DNA of 64,000 nucleotides from Flavobacterium sediminis (GTDB lineage Bacteria > Bacteroidota > Bacteroidia > Flavobacteriales > Flavobacteriaceae), in assembly GCF_003148385.1 (NCBI RefSeq), contig NZ_CP029463.1, forward strand, positions 2,294,001 through 2,358,000, given 5' to 3'. This document shows positions 20,917-29,780 of this stretch, one piece after another (the stretch's first letter is position 1; each line of letters opens with the position of its first letter). Under the pieces are notes generated by a model. That model searched no databases. It was not told the origin of the DNA and saw only the letters and a list, made by a program, of their open reading frames with translations. The position numbers were made by a program, and so were the translations under genes.

Positions 20917-22755
20917 ATGAAACAATCACTACTTTTAATCAGCTTAATTTTTGGGATTAATATAAGTGTCAAATCTCAAATGTATGTAAGTCCGGGTACT
21001 TCAGTTTTAGTGAATGATCAATTTTTATATGTTAAAGCAGATATTAGGTTAGATGATACCAGTAGGATGTATCTGAGAAATCAATCACAACTTTTACAAG
21101 CAACAACTTCAATAGGTTTGAATACAGGGACAGGGTTGTTGTCAGTCTTCCAAGAAGGGACGTCAGATAATTTTCAATATAATTATTGGTGTTCACCGGT
21201 AGGTTTTCCTGGCGGAACCTTGAATAATATGTTTGGGATTACTCAATTATATCGCCCGACCGGATTAACAACCAGTACACAAGTAGGTATTGCACCATAC
21301 AGTCAGTTTGATGGTGTGGCTGATCCTTTGACCGTAGCAAGTAGATGGATCTATAAATTTTCGGCTTCAAACTCTTATTCACAATGGGTATATGTTGGAG
21401 CTTCTCATGCTGTTAATCCGGGATTAGGATTTACGATGAAAGGAGTTTCGGGGACGGATAACTTGATTGCGGATCCTGCTGAAGGTGTTGAGAATAATCC
21501 GGGTAATGCACAACGTTATGATTTTAGAGGAAAACCTTATGACGGAAATATATCAAATGCTGTTGCAACAGATAATTTAACTTTGATAGGTAATCCGTAT
21601 TCCAGTGCAATAGATTTAAACTCTTTTTTAATGGATCCGCTGAATGCAGCATACATCAACGGACAAGCGTATTTTTGGGAGCAAAGTTCAACTACGCATT
21701 TTGTGTCTGAATATGACGGTGGATATGGTATTTATAATCCGGGCACAGGAATTTATACACCGGCTGATTTTTGGAATTATGATGGAGAAGGAAGTCAAGA
21801 AACAGATTTAGGCGGAACAGGAGTGGTTTATCAAAGAAGATTTTCTCCCATAGGACAAGGTTTTATGGTAAAAGGTGTAGCAAACGGAAACGTTGTTATG
21901 CGTAACAGATACAGAGTATATGTAAAAGAAGGAGCTGTTAACCTGTCTGAATTTCAAAGAGGTGGTGCTGTTTCTCAAAGAGAAGGAGTTGAAAGTGAGT
22001 ATTTTGAAAGAATTCCTAATATAGCAGGAATAGATTATACTAAGATTAAGAAAACAACATCACCATACATTAGGGTTAATACGATCTATAATGATCAGGC
22101 AACACATCCTTCAACAATAGCATTTGATGATCATGCAACTAATGGCTTTGATTATGGTTACGATGGACAATCTGCTTCAGAGAATGCGTCTAAAGGTTTT
22201 TATTATATAGTTGAAGATTCACCGTTCGAATATGTTGCTACAGCAATTAAGTTTGATATAGATGTTAAAATACCAGTGGGATTTAGATGTGATGAAGAGA
22301 CAAATTTTAAAGTACAGGTAGAAGGTGTTTATTCCGGATTTGATGAAAATCAAGGAGTTTATCTGCATGATAAACAAACCAATATTTATTATGATATTAA
22401 AAATAACTCATTTAGTATAACGTTGCCGGAAGGTGATAATAAAACCCGTTTTGAAATCACTTTCAGAAATTATGATAAAGAGCTACTTAACCAGACTACT
22501 TTATTAGAAGATGCTTTTGAGGTTTATCAGGATAACCAAAACGCTGTGCTTACTATTTTAAATACTTTGGGTAAAGACGTTTTGAATGTAGAAATGTATG
22601 ATGTGACCGGAAAAGTAGTTATAAATAAAGAAAATCTCGGAAAAGGAAATGAAATTAAATTCCCAACAACAAATTTAACCGATGGTGTATATATTGTAAG
22701 GGTAAAAACAAGAGATTTATCTTTGGATAAAAAAGTTTTAGTCAGTAGAAAATAA
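20917..22755 (+). CDS. T9SS type A sorting domain surface protein, paralogue of 5196-7028
   Basis: Secreted protein of 612 residues with an N-terminal signal peptide (MKQSLLLISLIFGINISVKS). It aligns end to end with the 5196-7028 product: SMYLRNQSQLLQ-type start, YNYWCSPVG, FRGKPYDGNI, LIGNPYSSAIDL, YFWEQSSTTHF, GQGFMVKG and YDIKNNSF. The C-terminal sorting domain is VEMYDVTGKVVINKENLG ... TDGVYIVRV ... KKVLVSRK. T9SS-dependent surface location is expected. Like its paralogue it is divergent from a large minus-strand GEVED gene, so the two pairs look like a duplicated unit. Function unknown. Confidence 0.85.
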   Translation: MKQSLLLISLIFGINISVKSQMYVSPGTSVLVNDQFLYVKADIRLDDTSRMYLRNQSQLLQATTSIGLNTGTGLLSVFQEGTSDNFQYNYWCSPVGFPGGTLNNMFGITQLYRPTGLTTSTQVGIAPYSQFDGVADPLTVASRWIYKFSASNSYSQWVYVGASHAVNPGLGFTMKGVSGTDNLIADPAEGVENNPGNAQRYDFRGKPYDGNISNAVATDNLTLIGNPYSSAIDLNSFLMDPLNAAYINGQAYFWEQSSTTHFVSEYDGGYGIYNPGTGIYTPADFWNYDGEGSQETDLGGTGVVYQRRFSPIGQGFMVKGVANGNVVMRNRYRVYVKEGAVNLSEFQRGGAVSQREGVESEYFERIPNIAGIDYTKIKKTTSPYIRVNTIYNDQATHPSTIAFDDHATNGFDYGYDGQSASENASKGFYYIVEDSPFEYVATAIKFDIDVKIPVGFRCDEETNFKVQVEGVYSGFDENQGVYLHDKQTNIYYDIKNNSFSITLPEGDNKTRFEITFRNYDKELLNQTTLLEDAFEVYQDNQNAVLTILNTLGKDVLNVEMYDVTGKVVINKENLGKGNEIKFPTTNLTDGVYIVRVKTRDLSLDKKVLVSRK

Positions 22756-22777
22756 TTTTTAGTTATAGATTTTTAGC

Positions 22778-22811
22778 ATCCCGATTCTTTTATAAGAGTC
22801 GGGATTTTTTT
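22778..22811 (+). terminator. Terminator after the 20917-22755 gene
   Basis: ATCCCGA(T)TCTT pairs with AAGA(G)TCGGGAT and is followed by seven T. It closes the surface-protein island. Confidence 0.8.
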
Positions 22812-22824
22812 GTTACTTTGCTTT

Positions 22825-23721
22825 ATGAATCAGGTTGTAGATATAGTATTTCCAAAAGGAATTTCACTTGTAATTAAAAGAGAAGATCTGTTACATCCTT
22901 TAATATCCGGAAATAAGTTTCGGAAATTGAAATATAATATTGAAGAAGCAAAAAAGCAGGGGCAAGAGGTGTTAGTAAGCTTTGGTGGTGCGTTTTCCAA
23001 TCATATCTTAGCATTGGCGGCAGCCGGTAATGAATATGGCTTTAAAACTATAGGAGTGATCAGAGGAAATGAACTCGAAAGTGCTGTTGAACAAAACCCG
23101 ACACTTTTTCAAGCCCGAAAATTAGGAATGAAATTCCTCTTTGTTACAAGAGAAGAATACAGGACAAAGACAAATGCCGAATTCCTGAAAAAATTACAAA
23201 ACAGATTCGGAGATTTTTATGTAGTGCCGGAAGGAGGAACCAATGAATTAGCGGTGAAGGGTTGTGAAGAAATATTGAATGAAGGAGATTCGCAATTCGA
23301 TTATGTTTGTACCGCTGTGGGAACAGGCGGAACTATTTCCGGGATTATCAATAGTTCTTTTTCGAATCAGAAAATATTAGGATTTTCTGCCTTAAAAGGA
23401 GATTTTTTGTCTGATGATATTCGTAAATTTGCACGAAAGAACAATTGGGAACTTATTCAGGATTATAATTTTGGAGGTTATGCTAAGGTGAATGAGGAAC
23501 TGATCTCTTTTTTAAATGAGTTGTATCAAAAAACGGCAATTCCATTAGATCCTGTATACACCGGAAAAATGGTTTACGGAATAATAGATTTAATTGAAAA
23601 AGGATATTTTCCGGAAAATGCTAAAATTTTAGCTATCCACACAGGGGGCTTACAAGGAATAAGAGGAATAAATTTAGTTCAACAAAAGAAAAACAGACAA
23701 ACACTAGTATATGATTTTTAA
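22825..23721 (+). CDS. PLP-dependent D-cysteine desulfhydrase / ACC deaminase family enzyme
   Basis: Cytoplasmic fold-type II PLP enzyme of 298 residues. I chose the ATG at 22825; the longer reading from a TTG at 22810 starts inside the upstream terminator. The PLP lysine lies in SGNKFRKLKYN near residue 36-40, the substrate loop is SFGGAFSNH, the phosphate-binding loop is GTGGTISG, and the C-terminal loop is HTGGLQG. These fit the ACC deaminase/D-cysteine desulfhydrase family. Sequence alone does not settle whether the substrate is D-cysteine, ACC or another amino acid; most non-plant-associated bacterial members are desulfhydrases. Its last 11 bases overlap the next gene, which suggests co-transcription. 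Confidence 0.8.
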   Translation: MNQVVDIVFPKGISLVIKREDLLHPLISGNKFRKLKYNIEEAKKQGQEVLVSFGGAFSNHILALAAAGNEYGFKTIGVIRGNELESAVEQNPTLFQARKLGMKFLFVTREEYRTKTNAEFLKKLQNRFGDFYVVPEGGTNELAVKGCEEILNEGDSQFDYVCTAVGTGGTISGIINSSFSNQKILGFSALKGDFLSDDIRKFARKNNWELIQDYNFGGYAKVNEELISFLNELYQKTAIPLDPVYTGKMVYGIIDLIEKGYFPENAKILAIHTGGLQGIRGINLVQQKKNRQTLVYDF

Positions 23722-24715
23722 GAGGATCGGATTACTTTCACTAATGTTTTTAATTTTTGCATGTGGAAGTACAAACAAAGTAAGAGTAACAACAACCAAA
23801 GCGGAACAACAAGAAAAAGACAAGCAATTGGCAGCAAGCCAATCGTCTTCTGATGCGTCAACAAAAACGGAGACAAAAGCTAGTGAAACTTTAGAAGCAA
23901 CTTCAAAAGTGAGTACTACATCAGCTACTGTGAGCGATTATATCTTACAGTTTAAAGATGTAGCCAAAAATAATATGAAAACATACGGAATTCCGGCGAG
24001 TATTACATTAGCACAGGGTATTTTGGAATCCGGAGCAGGAAAAGGACGCCTTTGTTTAGAGGCTAACAATCACTTCGGAATCAAATGTCATACCGGATGG
24101 ACAGGACCAAGCGTAACACATGATGACGATGCTGCACAAGAGTGTTTCAGGAAATATAACGATCCGGCAGAGTCATACAAAGATCATTCATTGTTCTTAA
24201 CATCCAGAAGTCGCTATGCAAGCCTGTTTAAGTTAGATGAATTAGATTATGAAGGTTGGGCCAAAGGGTTAAAAGCGGCTGGCTATGCGACCGATCCTAA
24301 GTATCCTTCAAAATTGATAGGTTTAATTGAACGTTACCAGTTGTATCTGTATGATCAGGAAGTAGCTTCTCCTTCAGGAGAAGTTTTTAGTGCGTCAACA
24401 CCTGTTGTTGATGAGGAACCAAGTACAAAAGAAGAAACATCAACAACAGTACAAGTGGAAATTCCGGTTAGCAGTGAGCAAGCCCAACAAGAAGTGGCGG
24501 AAGTGATTGAAACCGTTGAAACAGCTGTTGAAGTGTCAAAAACAGAAGTTGAAGAGGTTGCAGATAAGATTTCGGAAGGAGAATATATTGTTCAAAAAGG
24601 AGATACCTTATATTCACTTTCAAGACGATTCAATACTACAGTAGAAGATCTAAAAGAAAAAAATAACTTATCGGATAACAGTATTGCGATAGGACAAATT
24701 CTAAAAGTAAAATAA
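23711..24715 (+). CDS. Glucosaminidase-domain LysM lipoprotein (peptidoglycan hydrolase)
   Basis: Envelope lipoprotein of 334 residues predicted to cleave peptidoglycan glycan strands. The lipobox cysteine is about residue 18 (FLIFAC). It is followed by GSTNK, without the acidic surface-export signal, so a periplasm-facing location is likely. A Ser/Thr/Lys-rich linker leads to the glucosaminidase domain at about 80-220 (ITLAQGILESGAGKGRL with the catalytic-type Glu, then ANNHFGIKCH). A second low-complexity acidic linker joins a C-terminal LysM domain (about 290-334, YIVQKGDTLYSLSRRFNTT) that binds peptidoglycan. It overlaps the upstream PLP-enzyme gene and is 4 bases from hemL, so the three genes probably form one operon. 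Confidence 0.88.
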   Translation: MIFKRIGLLSLMFLIFACGSTNKVRVTTTKAEQQEKDKQLAASQSSSDASTKTETKASETLEATSKVSTTSATVSDYILQFKDVAKNNMKTYGIPASITLAQGILESGAGKGRLCLEANNHFGIKCHTGWTGPSVTHDDDAAQECFRKYNDPAESYKDHSLFLTSRSRYASLFKLDELDYEGWAKGLKAAGYATDPKYPSKLIGLIERYQLYLYDQEVASPSGEVFSASTPVVDEEPSTKEETSTTVQVEIPVSSEQAQQEVAEVIETVETAVEVSKTEVEEVADKISEGEYIVQKGDTLYSLSRRFNTTVEDLKEKNNLSDNSIAIGQILKVK

Positions 24716-24719
24716 ATAG

Positions 24720-25997
24720 ATGGAATATAAGAGAAGTAGCGCACTTTTTGTAGAAGCGCAAAAAGTAATTCCGGGCGGAGTTAATTCTCCGGTAAGAGCT
24801 TTTAAAGGAGTAGGAGGAACACCTATCTTTATAAAAGAAGCAAAAGGGGCTTATTTATCAGATGAAGACGGCAATCAGTTTATAGACTATATCAATTCCT
24901 GGGGTCCCATGATTTTAGGTCATGCTTATGAACCGGTAGTAAATGCAGTTATTGAAAAGACTAAAAAAGGAACTTCTTTCGGAACTCCTACTGCTTTGGA
25001 AACAGAAATAGCGCAGTTGGCGGTTAGTATGGTGCCTAATATCGATATGATCCGTTTTGTGAATTCCGGTACTGAGGCATGTATGAGTGCTATCCGTTTA
25101 GCCAGAGGTTATACAAAACGCGATAAGATTGTTAAATTTTCAGGATGTTACCACGGACATTCAGATTCGTTCTTAATCGCTGCAGGAAGTGGCTTAAGTA
25201 CATTCGGAGTACCTAATAGCCCCGGAGTTACACAAGGAACGGCAAAAGATACTTTGTTAGCGCAATATAACGATGCAGATAATGTTCGGGACTTATTTGA
25301 AGCCAATAAAGATGAAATTGCAGCTGTTATTATTGAACCGGTTGCCGGTAATATGGGATGTATTCCGCCTAAAGATGGATTTTTAGAGGCTTTAAGACAA
25401 ATTTGTACAGAGAATAAGGCTTTGCTTATTTTTGATGAAGTAATGACAGGATTTCGTTTAGCGAAAGGAGGAGCGCAAGAGGTTTTCGGAATAAAAGCTG
25501 ATATTGTTTGTTTCGGAAAAGTAATAGGAGGCGGACTACCTGTCGGAGCGTTTGCTGCACGGGAAGAAATAATGTCACATTTAGCACCTCTTGGTCCTGT
25601 ATATCAGGCAGGAACATTATCCGGTAACCCTTTAGCAATGGCTGCCGGTTATGAAATGTTAAAAGCTTTAAATAACGACCTGGAAATTTATACTCGCTTA
25701 GAGGAAAAAACGGCTTATTTAGAAAAAGGAATTAAAGAAGTTTTAAAAGGAAAAGTTCCTTTTACAATAAACCGATTAGGTTCTATGATTTCGGTTTTCT
25801 TTGCTGAAAATCCGGTTTACGATTTTGAAACTGCAAAAGCAGCAGATAACCCTTATTTTAAAACATTCTTCCATAGTTTGTTGAACCATGGAGTTTATAT
25901 TGCGCCTTCGTCTTATGAAACATGGTTTTTAACGGATGCGTTGACGTATGAAGATTTAGATAAAACGATTGAAGCGATAGCTAAAGTTGAGTTTTAA
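24720..25997 (+). CDS. hemL: Glutamate-1-semialdehyde 2,1-aminomutase
   Basis: Converts glutamate-1-semialdehyde to 5-aminolevulinate in the C5 route of haem synthesis, in the cytoplasm with PLP. Length 425 residues is usual for the family. Visible motifs are an N-terminal [35 protein letters not shown], the PLP-binding FDEVMTGFR and the lysine in [15 protein letters not shown]. The start ATG is 4 bases after the preceding stop codon. It closes the operon and is followed by a strong terminator. Identification is firm. Confidence 0.96.
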   Translation: MEYKRSSALFVEAQKVIPGGVNSPVRAFKGVGGTPIFIKEAKGAYLSDEDGNQFIDYINSWGPMILGHAYEPVVNAVIEKTKKGTSFGTPTALETEIAQLAVSMVPNIDMIRFVNSGTEACMSAIRLARGYTKRDKIVKFSGCYHGHSDSFLIAAGSGLSTFGVPNSPGVTQGTAKDTLLAQYNDADNVRDLFEANKDEIAAVIIEPVAGNMGCIPPKDGFLEALRQICTENKALLIFDEVMTGFRLAKGGAQEVFGIKADIVCFGKVIGGGLPVGAFAAREEIMSHLAPLGPVYQAGTLSGNPLAMAAGYEMLKALNNDLEIYTRLEEKTAYLEKGIKEVLKGKVPFTINRLGSMISVFFAENPVYDFETAKAADNPYFKTFFHSLLNHGVYIAPSSYETWFLTDALTYEDLDKTIEAIAKVEF

Positions 25998-26000
25998 TAT

Positions 26001-26029
26001 AAAAAGTCCCGCTTAAGCGGGACTTTTTT
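26001..26029. terminator. Bidirectional terminator between hemL and the 26028 gene
   Basis: AAAAAGTCCCGCTT pairs perfectly with AAGCGGGACTTTTT. It serves hemL on the plus strand and the short gene ending at 26028 on the minus strand. Confidence 0.9.
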
Positions 26030-26255
26030 ATTCTTCGTAACGTTCCATCTCGCGGTCGTAGAACTTTCCGGCTTCTTCTATTAACGTTTCCATTTCCTGT
26101 TCCAGTTCTGCTTCGTTTTCTTCTGAAATATCTTCAATAAACTCAACTTCATCATCTTTTAGATTGATAACGAATCTCGGATAGTCTAAATGAATCACAA
26201 AAATATCATCAGGAAAGTCAGTATTATCGGCCAGTACAAATTTTGGTAAGTCCAT
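26028..26255 (-). CDS. Small highly acidic protein of unknown function
   Basis: 75 residues, of which 26 are Asp or Glu and only 6 Lys or Arg. The first half has alternating hydrophobic residues (FVIHLDYPRFVINL) that could form beta strands. The second half is an acidic, likely helical stretch rich in Glu. There is no signal peptide or membrane segment. The stop codon touches the shared terminator, and it lies 31 bases downstream of the MATE gene, so co-transcription with it is likely. I do not recognise a named family, although similar small acidic proteins are common in flavobacteria. Confidence 0.7.
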   Translation of the reverse strand: MDLPKFVLADNTDFPDDIFVIHLDYPRFVINLKDDEVEFIEDISEENEAELEQEMETLIEEAGKFYDREMERYEE

Positions 26256-26286
26256 ATGTCTTTAATATTTAATTTTTCAGTTAAAA

Positions 26287-27672
26287 TTATTCTTCTTCAA
26301 GGCTTTTTAAAACCATGTGTTTGGTTTCGCTGTTAAATCTCATAAATAAGATAACAGCGGCTACTGTTAATCCGGCGGAAAGTCCGATCCAGATTCCGGT
26401 TGCTCCTAAGGTAGTAAATAATCCTAAATAAATCGAAATAGGAAAACCGACGAGCCAATAGGCTATAAAAGTAATGTACATGGGTACTTTTACATCTTGT
26501 AAGCCACGTAAAGCACCAAGAACTACAACTTGTAAACCGTCAGATATCTGGAATATAGCAGCAATTAATAGCAGTTTAGAGGCCACAGAGACAACTTCTA
26601 AATTTTTTTCCAGATTTTCTACATCCTTCAGATCCAGAAATAATTTAGGTAGGTGTTCGTGCAGTAATAAGAATGTTAATGCAAATATGATTTCCAGAAA
26701 AACAGTTAGTAAGAATATAGAAAAAGCTACTAATCGCAATTTTGCATAATCTTCCAAACCTTTTTGATTACCAACTCTGATCATGGCAGCTACACTAAGT
26801 CCTGAAGCAAACATAAAGGTGAATGAAGCTAAGCTAAGTGCGATCTGATTTGCGGCCTGACTATTAGTTCCAAGACTTCCGGAAAGCCAGATGGCTCCTG
26901 TAAATAAAGCTACTTCAAAGAACATCTGCATGGCAGAAGGAGATCCTAATTTGATGATTTTCAGATTGACCTCTTTTTTGATCTCTTTTATAGAAAAACC
27001 TTCAAAATAAGGTTGGAATCTATGCCTTGATTTTAAAGCATAATGCATGAATGCCAACATTACAATACGTGAAGCGATTGTTCCTACAGCAGCTCCCACG
27101 ATGCCTAATTTAGGAAAAAACCAAATACCGTAAATCAGTAAGTAGTTGAGTGAGATATTAGTTATATTGGCTAAAATAGTAGCCCACATAGAATATTTGG
27201 TTTGACTCATTCCGTCAGCAAACTGCTTATAGGCCTGAAACATGATTAACGGAATAAGTGAAAAAGCAACAATGTCCAGATAAGGTTTGGCTAATTCAAC
27301 AACATGATCCGGTTGTTTCATGTATACAATTAACGGTTTTGAAAAATAGATGATTGTAAATAAAACAACACCTAAAATGGTACAAAGGTACAATCCGTGG
27401 TGAAAAGCTTCTCTTCCCTTTTTTACGTCTGATTTCCCGTCAGCTTCAGCAACTAAAGGAGTTATCGCTGTTGAGAAACCTATTCCTAAAGACATAGCTA
27501 TAAATATAAAACTATTTCCCAGCGAAACAGCAGCCAGTTCTGAAGGTCCTAGCTTCCCTACCATGATATTGTCTACAATCCCAACAACTGTATGTCCTAA
27601 CATTCCAAGAATGATAGGGTATGCCAATCGGAGATTGTACGAGAATTCTTTGGTATAGTTTGCTAACGTCAT
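26287..27672 (-). CDS. MATE family multidrug/Na+ efflux transporter
   Basis: Inner-membrane exporter of 461 residues with about 12 hydrophobic segments in two halves. The N-terminal half begins RLAYPIILGMLGHTVVGIVDNIMVG, with the MATE hallmark PIILG and the DNIMVGKLG loop. The repeated-half signature is at SPSAMQMFFEVALFTGAIWLSG. Members export cationic drugs or metabolites using Na+ or H+ gradients; the substrate cannot be read from the sequence. The start is the ATG at 27672. The 26028 gene follows 31 bases on. Confidence 0.9.
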   Translation of the reverse strand: MTLANYTKEFSYNLRLAYPIILGMLGHTVVGIVDNIMVGKLGPSELAAVSLGNSFIFIAMSLGIGFSTAITPLVAEADGKSDVKKGREAFHHGLYLCTILGVVLFTIIYFSKPLIVYMKQPDHVVELAKPYLDIVAFSLIPLIMFQAYKQFADGMSQTKYSMWATILANITNISLNYLLIYGIWFFPKLGIVGAAVGTIASRIVMLAFMHYALKSRHRFQPYFEGFSIKEIKKEVNLKIIKLGSPSAMQMFFEVALFTGAIWLSGSLGTNSQAANQIALSLASFTFMFASGLSVAAMIRVGNQKGLEDYAKLRLVAFSIFLLTVFLEIIFALTFLLLHEHLPKLFLDLKDVENLEKNLEVVSVASKLLLIAAIFQISDGLQVVVLGALRGLQDVKVPMYITFIAYWLVGFPISIYLGLFTTLGATGIWIGLSAGLTVAAVILFMRFNSETKHMVLKSLEEE

Positions 27673-27759
27673 AGTTTTTGAAAAATGTCCGCAAATATAC
27701 AGAATTAATGCCCGACAAAAATTGAAATCGTAGTAGGTTTAGGAAATATTAACTTTTAT

Positions 27760-28641
27760 TTATTCTTCCGTTGCTAATTTATCATGATAAAATTTAATGT
27801 TGTCTTTTACTTCTTGTTCCAGTTCCGGTTCTTTGATATCAGTATATTTTTGAAGCTCTTCCAAGATCGTTTTTGCTACTAAATAGCGGGAAGTTTCTTT
27901 ATTGTCAGCCGGAATGATGTACCATGGTGCATGTTTTTTAGAGGTTGCATTAATGGCTTCTTCATAGTAGGTCTGGTACTCTTGCCAAAGCTCCCTTTCT
28001 TTTAGATCAGCAGGAGAGAATTTCCAGTTGTGATCTTCTTTTTCCAGACGGCGAAGCAAACGTTGACGCTGTTCTTCTTTGCCTAGATGTAAATAAAATT
28101 TCAGTACAATAACGCCGTTGGACGAAATATGCTTTTCAAAATGATTGATGCTTTCAAAGCGATCGTTCCAGAATTCAGGTGTAATGTCTTCAACGGAATT
28201 AATTCCCGGAATTCGCTCGTTCATGATATATTCCGGATGTACTCGGGTAACCAGAACATTCTCGTAATGAGTTCGGTTAAAAACAGAGAATTTACCTTTT
28301 TCCGGCAAAGCTAAATAATGACGCCATAAATAATCATGTTCTAATTCGTTGCCATTAGGAGTTTTAAAGCTGTATACAACAACTCCACGAGCATTAAATT
28401 CTTTAAAAACTTCACGAATTAAGCTGTCTTTTCCGGCAGTATCCATTCCTTGCAAGCAAATGAGTACACCGTATTTATTATGAGCATACATTTTGTCTTG
28501 TAGTTTGCTGAGCTTTTCCCGTATTTTTTGGAGTTCTTTTTCTTTCTTCTTTTCCGAAGTTTCAATATCGATAAAAGTAGGAATGTTATTGAGTTGAATA
28601 GGAGTTGAGACTTTTAAAGTTTCTATGGAGATGTTTTTCAT
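27760..28641 (-). CDS. PPK2 family polyphosphate:nucleotide phosphotransferase
   Basis: Cytoplasmic kinase of 293 residues that moves phosphate between polyphosphate and nucleotides. The Walker A motif is GMDTAGKDSLI (about 65-75), the lid and Walker B region includes YLWRHYLALPEKG and FNRTHYENVLVTRVHP, and the Arg-rich segment EEQRQRLLRRLEKEDHNWKF follows. A single PPK2 domain of this length, with the GMDTAGKD form of Walker A, fits the classes that phosphorylate AMP or ADP, but class assignment is uncertain. Transcribed divergently from the scramblase-related gene. Confidence 0.88.
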   Translation of the reverse strand: MKNISIETLKVSTPIQLNNIPTFIDIETSEKKKEKELQKIREKLSKLQDKMYAHNKYGVLICLQGMDTAGKDSLIREVFKEFNARGVVVYSFKTPNGNELEHDYLWRHYLALPEKGKFSVFNRTHYENVLVTRVHPEYIMNERIPGINSVEDITPEFWNDRFESINHFEKHISSNGVIVLKFYLHLGKEEQRQRLLRRLEKEDHNWKFSPADLKERELWQEYQTYYEEAINATSKKHAPWYIIPADNKETSRYLVAKTILEELQKYTDIKEPELEQEVKDNIKFYHDKLATEE

Positions 28642-28654
28642 AACGGTGTGTTTT

Positions 28655-28688
28655 TTTGAAAAAAACAGATAGTTTATTTCTAAATTTG
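28655..28688 (+). promoter_or_regulatory. Bacteroidota-type promoter for the 28713 gene
   Basis: TTTG at 28655-28658 and TAAATTTG at 28681-28688 are 22 bases apart. The coding start is 24 bases on. Confidence 0.5.
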
Positions 28689-28712
28689 AGTAAAATTTAA
28701 AAATACAAAATT

Positions 28713-29309
28713 TTGGAAATAGCAGCTGTATTGAATAAAAATTTATTTCTTATTAAAGAACATATCGGCATATTCAAAGCCTCGAACAACTTTGATATTT
28801 TTGACTTGGAAAACGGTAAAATGATTATGACTTGTCGTGAGCCTAATTTGGGGTTTTTTACAAAATTGTTTCGTTTTACGGATTATAAAAGAATGACGCC
28901 GTTTGAAATTGAAATTAAAGATGAGCATCAAAATATTTTAATGGTAATTAAGCGAGGGATCACTTTATTCCGATCTGATGTTGAAGTTTTTGACGTAAAA
29001 AATCAGCTTTTGGGAATCTTTAAACAAAAAATCTTTTCAGTAGGAGGCAAGTTTGAGGTTTTTGATAAACATGATCGCCCTTTATGTACTTTAAAAGGAA
29101 AGTGGACAGGGTGGGATTTTAGTTTTCTGGATAAAAATAATGCGGAAATTGCACATGTGTCTAAAAAATGGGCAGGTATTGGAAAAGAATTTTTTACAAG
29201 CGCTGATAATTATGTGATTGAGATTCGGGATAGGGTTGCGGAAAATGACCCGATTCGCTATTTGATTATAGCCACAGTAATGTGCATCGATATGGTATTA
29301 AAAGAATAG
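28713..29309 (+). CDS. Phospholipid scramblase-related (LURP-one-like) protein
   Basis: 198-residue protein of the tubby-like scramblase-related type. The body is a series of short beta strands: HIGIFKASNNFDIFD, FTDYKRMTPFEIEI, GGKFEVFD and GKWTGWDFSFLD. The C-terminal hydrophobic segment (YLIIATVMCIDMVLKE) resembles the buried or membrane-touching helix of this fold. No ATG is available near the start, so TTG at 28713 is used; a second TTG at 28731 would remove six residues. Function in bacteria is poorly known; membrane-lipid contact is inferred from eukaryotic relatives. Monocistronic, with its own promoter and terminator. Confidence 0.75.
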   Translation: MEIAAVLNKNLFLIKEHIGIFKASNNFDIFDLENGKMIMTCREPNLGFFTKLFRFTDYKRMTPFEIEIKDEHQNILMVIKRGITLFRSDVEVFDVKNQLLGIFKQKIFSVGGKFEVFDKHDRPLCTLKGKWTGWDFSFLDKNNAEIAHVSKKWAGIGKEFFTSADNYVIEIRDRVAENDPIRYLIIATVMCIDMVLKE

Positions 29310-29325
29310 TGGGGAAATAGATAAA

Positions 29326-29359
29326 TAAAAAAAGAGGAGTAAACCTCCTCTTTGATTTT
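29326..29359. terminator. Bidirectional terminator
   Basis: AAAGAGGAG(G/T) pairs with CCTCCTCTTT, flanked by A and T runs. It sits between convergent genes ending at 29309 and 29360. Confidence 0.8.
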
Positions 29360-29701
29360 TTATTCTAAACCTACAGCTTTGTTGTAAAGCTTCTTGTTTG
29401 CTTTTAATTTCTCTAATTGTTCTTTGGTTAAAAGAGCAGATAATTTAGTCTCAATGTGTCTTGCGAAAATAATTTTTCGCTCTTCACCAAACGGAGAATT
29501 TTCTCCCATCTCTTCATTTTTATAAGCTAAAACATTGGTGATTTCGTCAGAAATACTTTGATCTGTAACATTTAAGAATTTAGAGATCTCCATTGATTCA
29601 ACTTTTGCTTTTTCTGTGTATGAATCTTTTTTGCTTTCTTGAGCTGTTGAGAAAAGAGAGAAACCAAAGACAAGAACAACAAGCATTACTATTCTTTTCA
29701 T
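29360..29701 (-). CDS. Small exported helical protein
   Basis: 113 residues with a signal peptide (MKRIVMLVVLVFGFSLFSTAQ) and a mature part of charged helices: KVESMEISKFLNVTDQSIS and SALLTKEQLEKLKANKKLY. The LTKEQL element resembles the LTxxQ element of the Spy/CpxP periplasmic chaperone-like group, but the protein is too short and divergent to assign. It has its own promoter just upstream and lies in tandem with the clearer Spy-like gene at 29781. Envelope location is well supported; role unknown. Confidence 0.75.
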   Translation of the reverse strand: MKRIVMLVVLVFGFSLFSTAQESKKDSYTEKAKVESMEISKFLNVTDQSISDEITNVLAYKNEEMGENSPFGEERKIIFARHIETKLSALLTKEQLEKLKANKKLYNKAVGLE

Positions 29702-29730
29702 AATTGATAAATTTATGGTTATATAGGTTA

Positions 29731-29761
29731 CAAATCTAAATTAAAAAAATAGTTTTTCAAA
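29731..29761 (-). promoter_or_regulatory. Bacteroidota-type promoter for the 29360 gene
   Basis: On the minus strand TTTG (29758-29761) lies 19 bases before TAGATTTG (29731-29738). The start codon at 29701 is about 30 bases on. It shows that the gene can be transcribed apart from its upstream neighbour. Confidence 0.6.
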
Positions 29762-29780
29762 AAAGATTGAAATAAATTTA

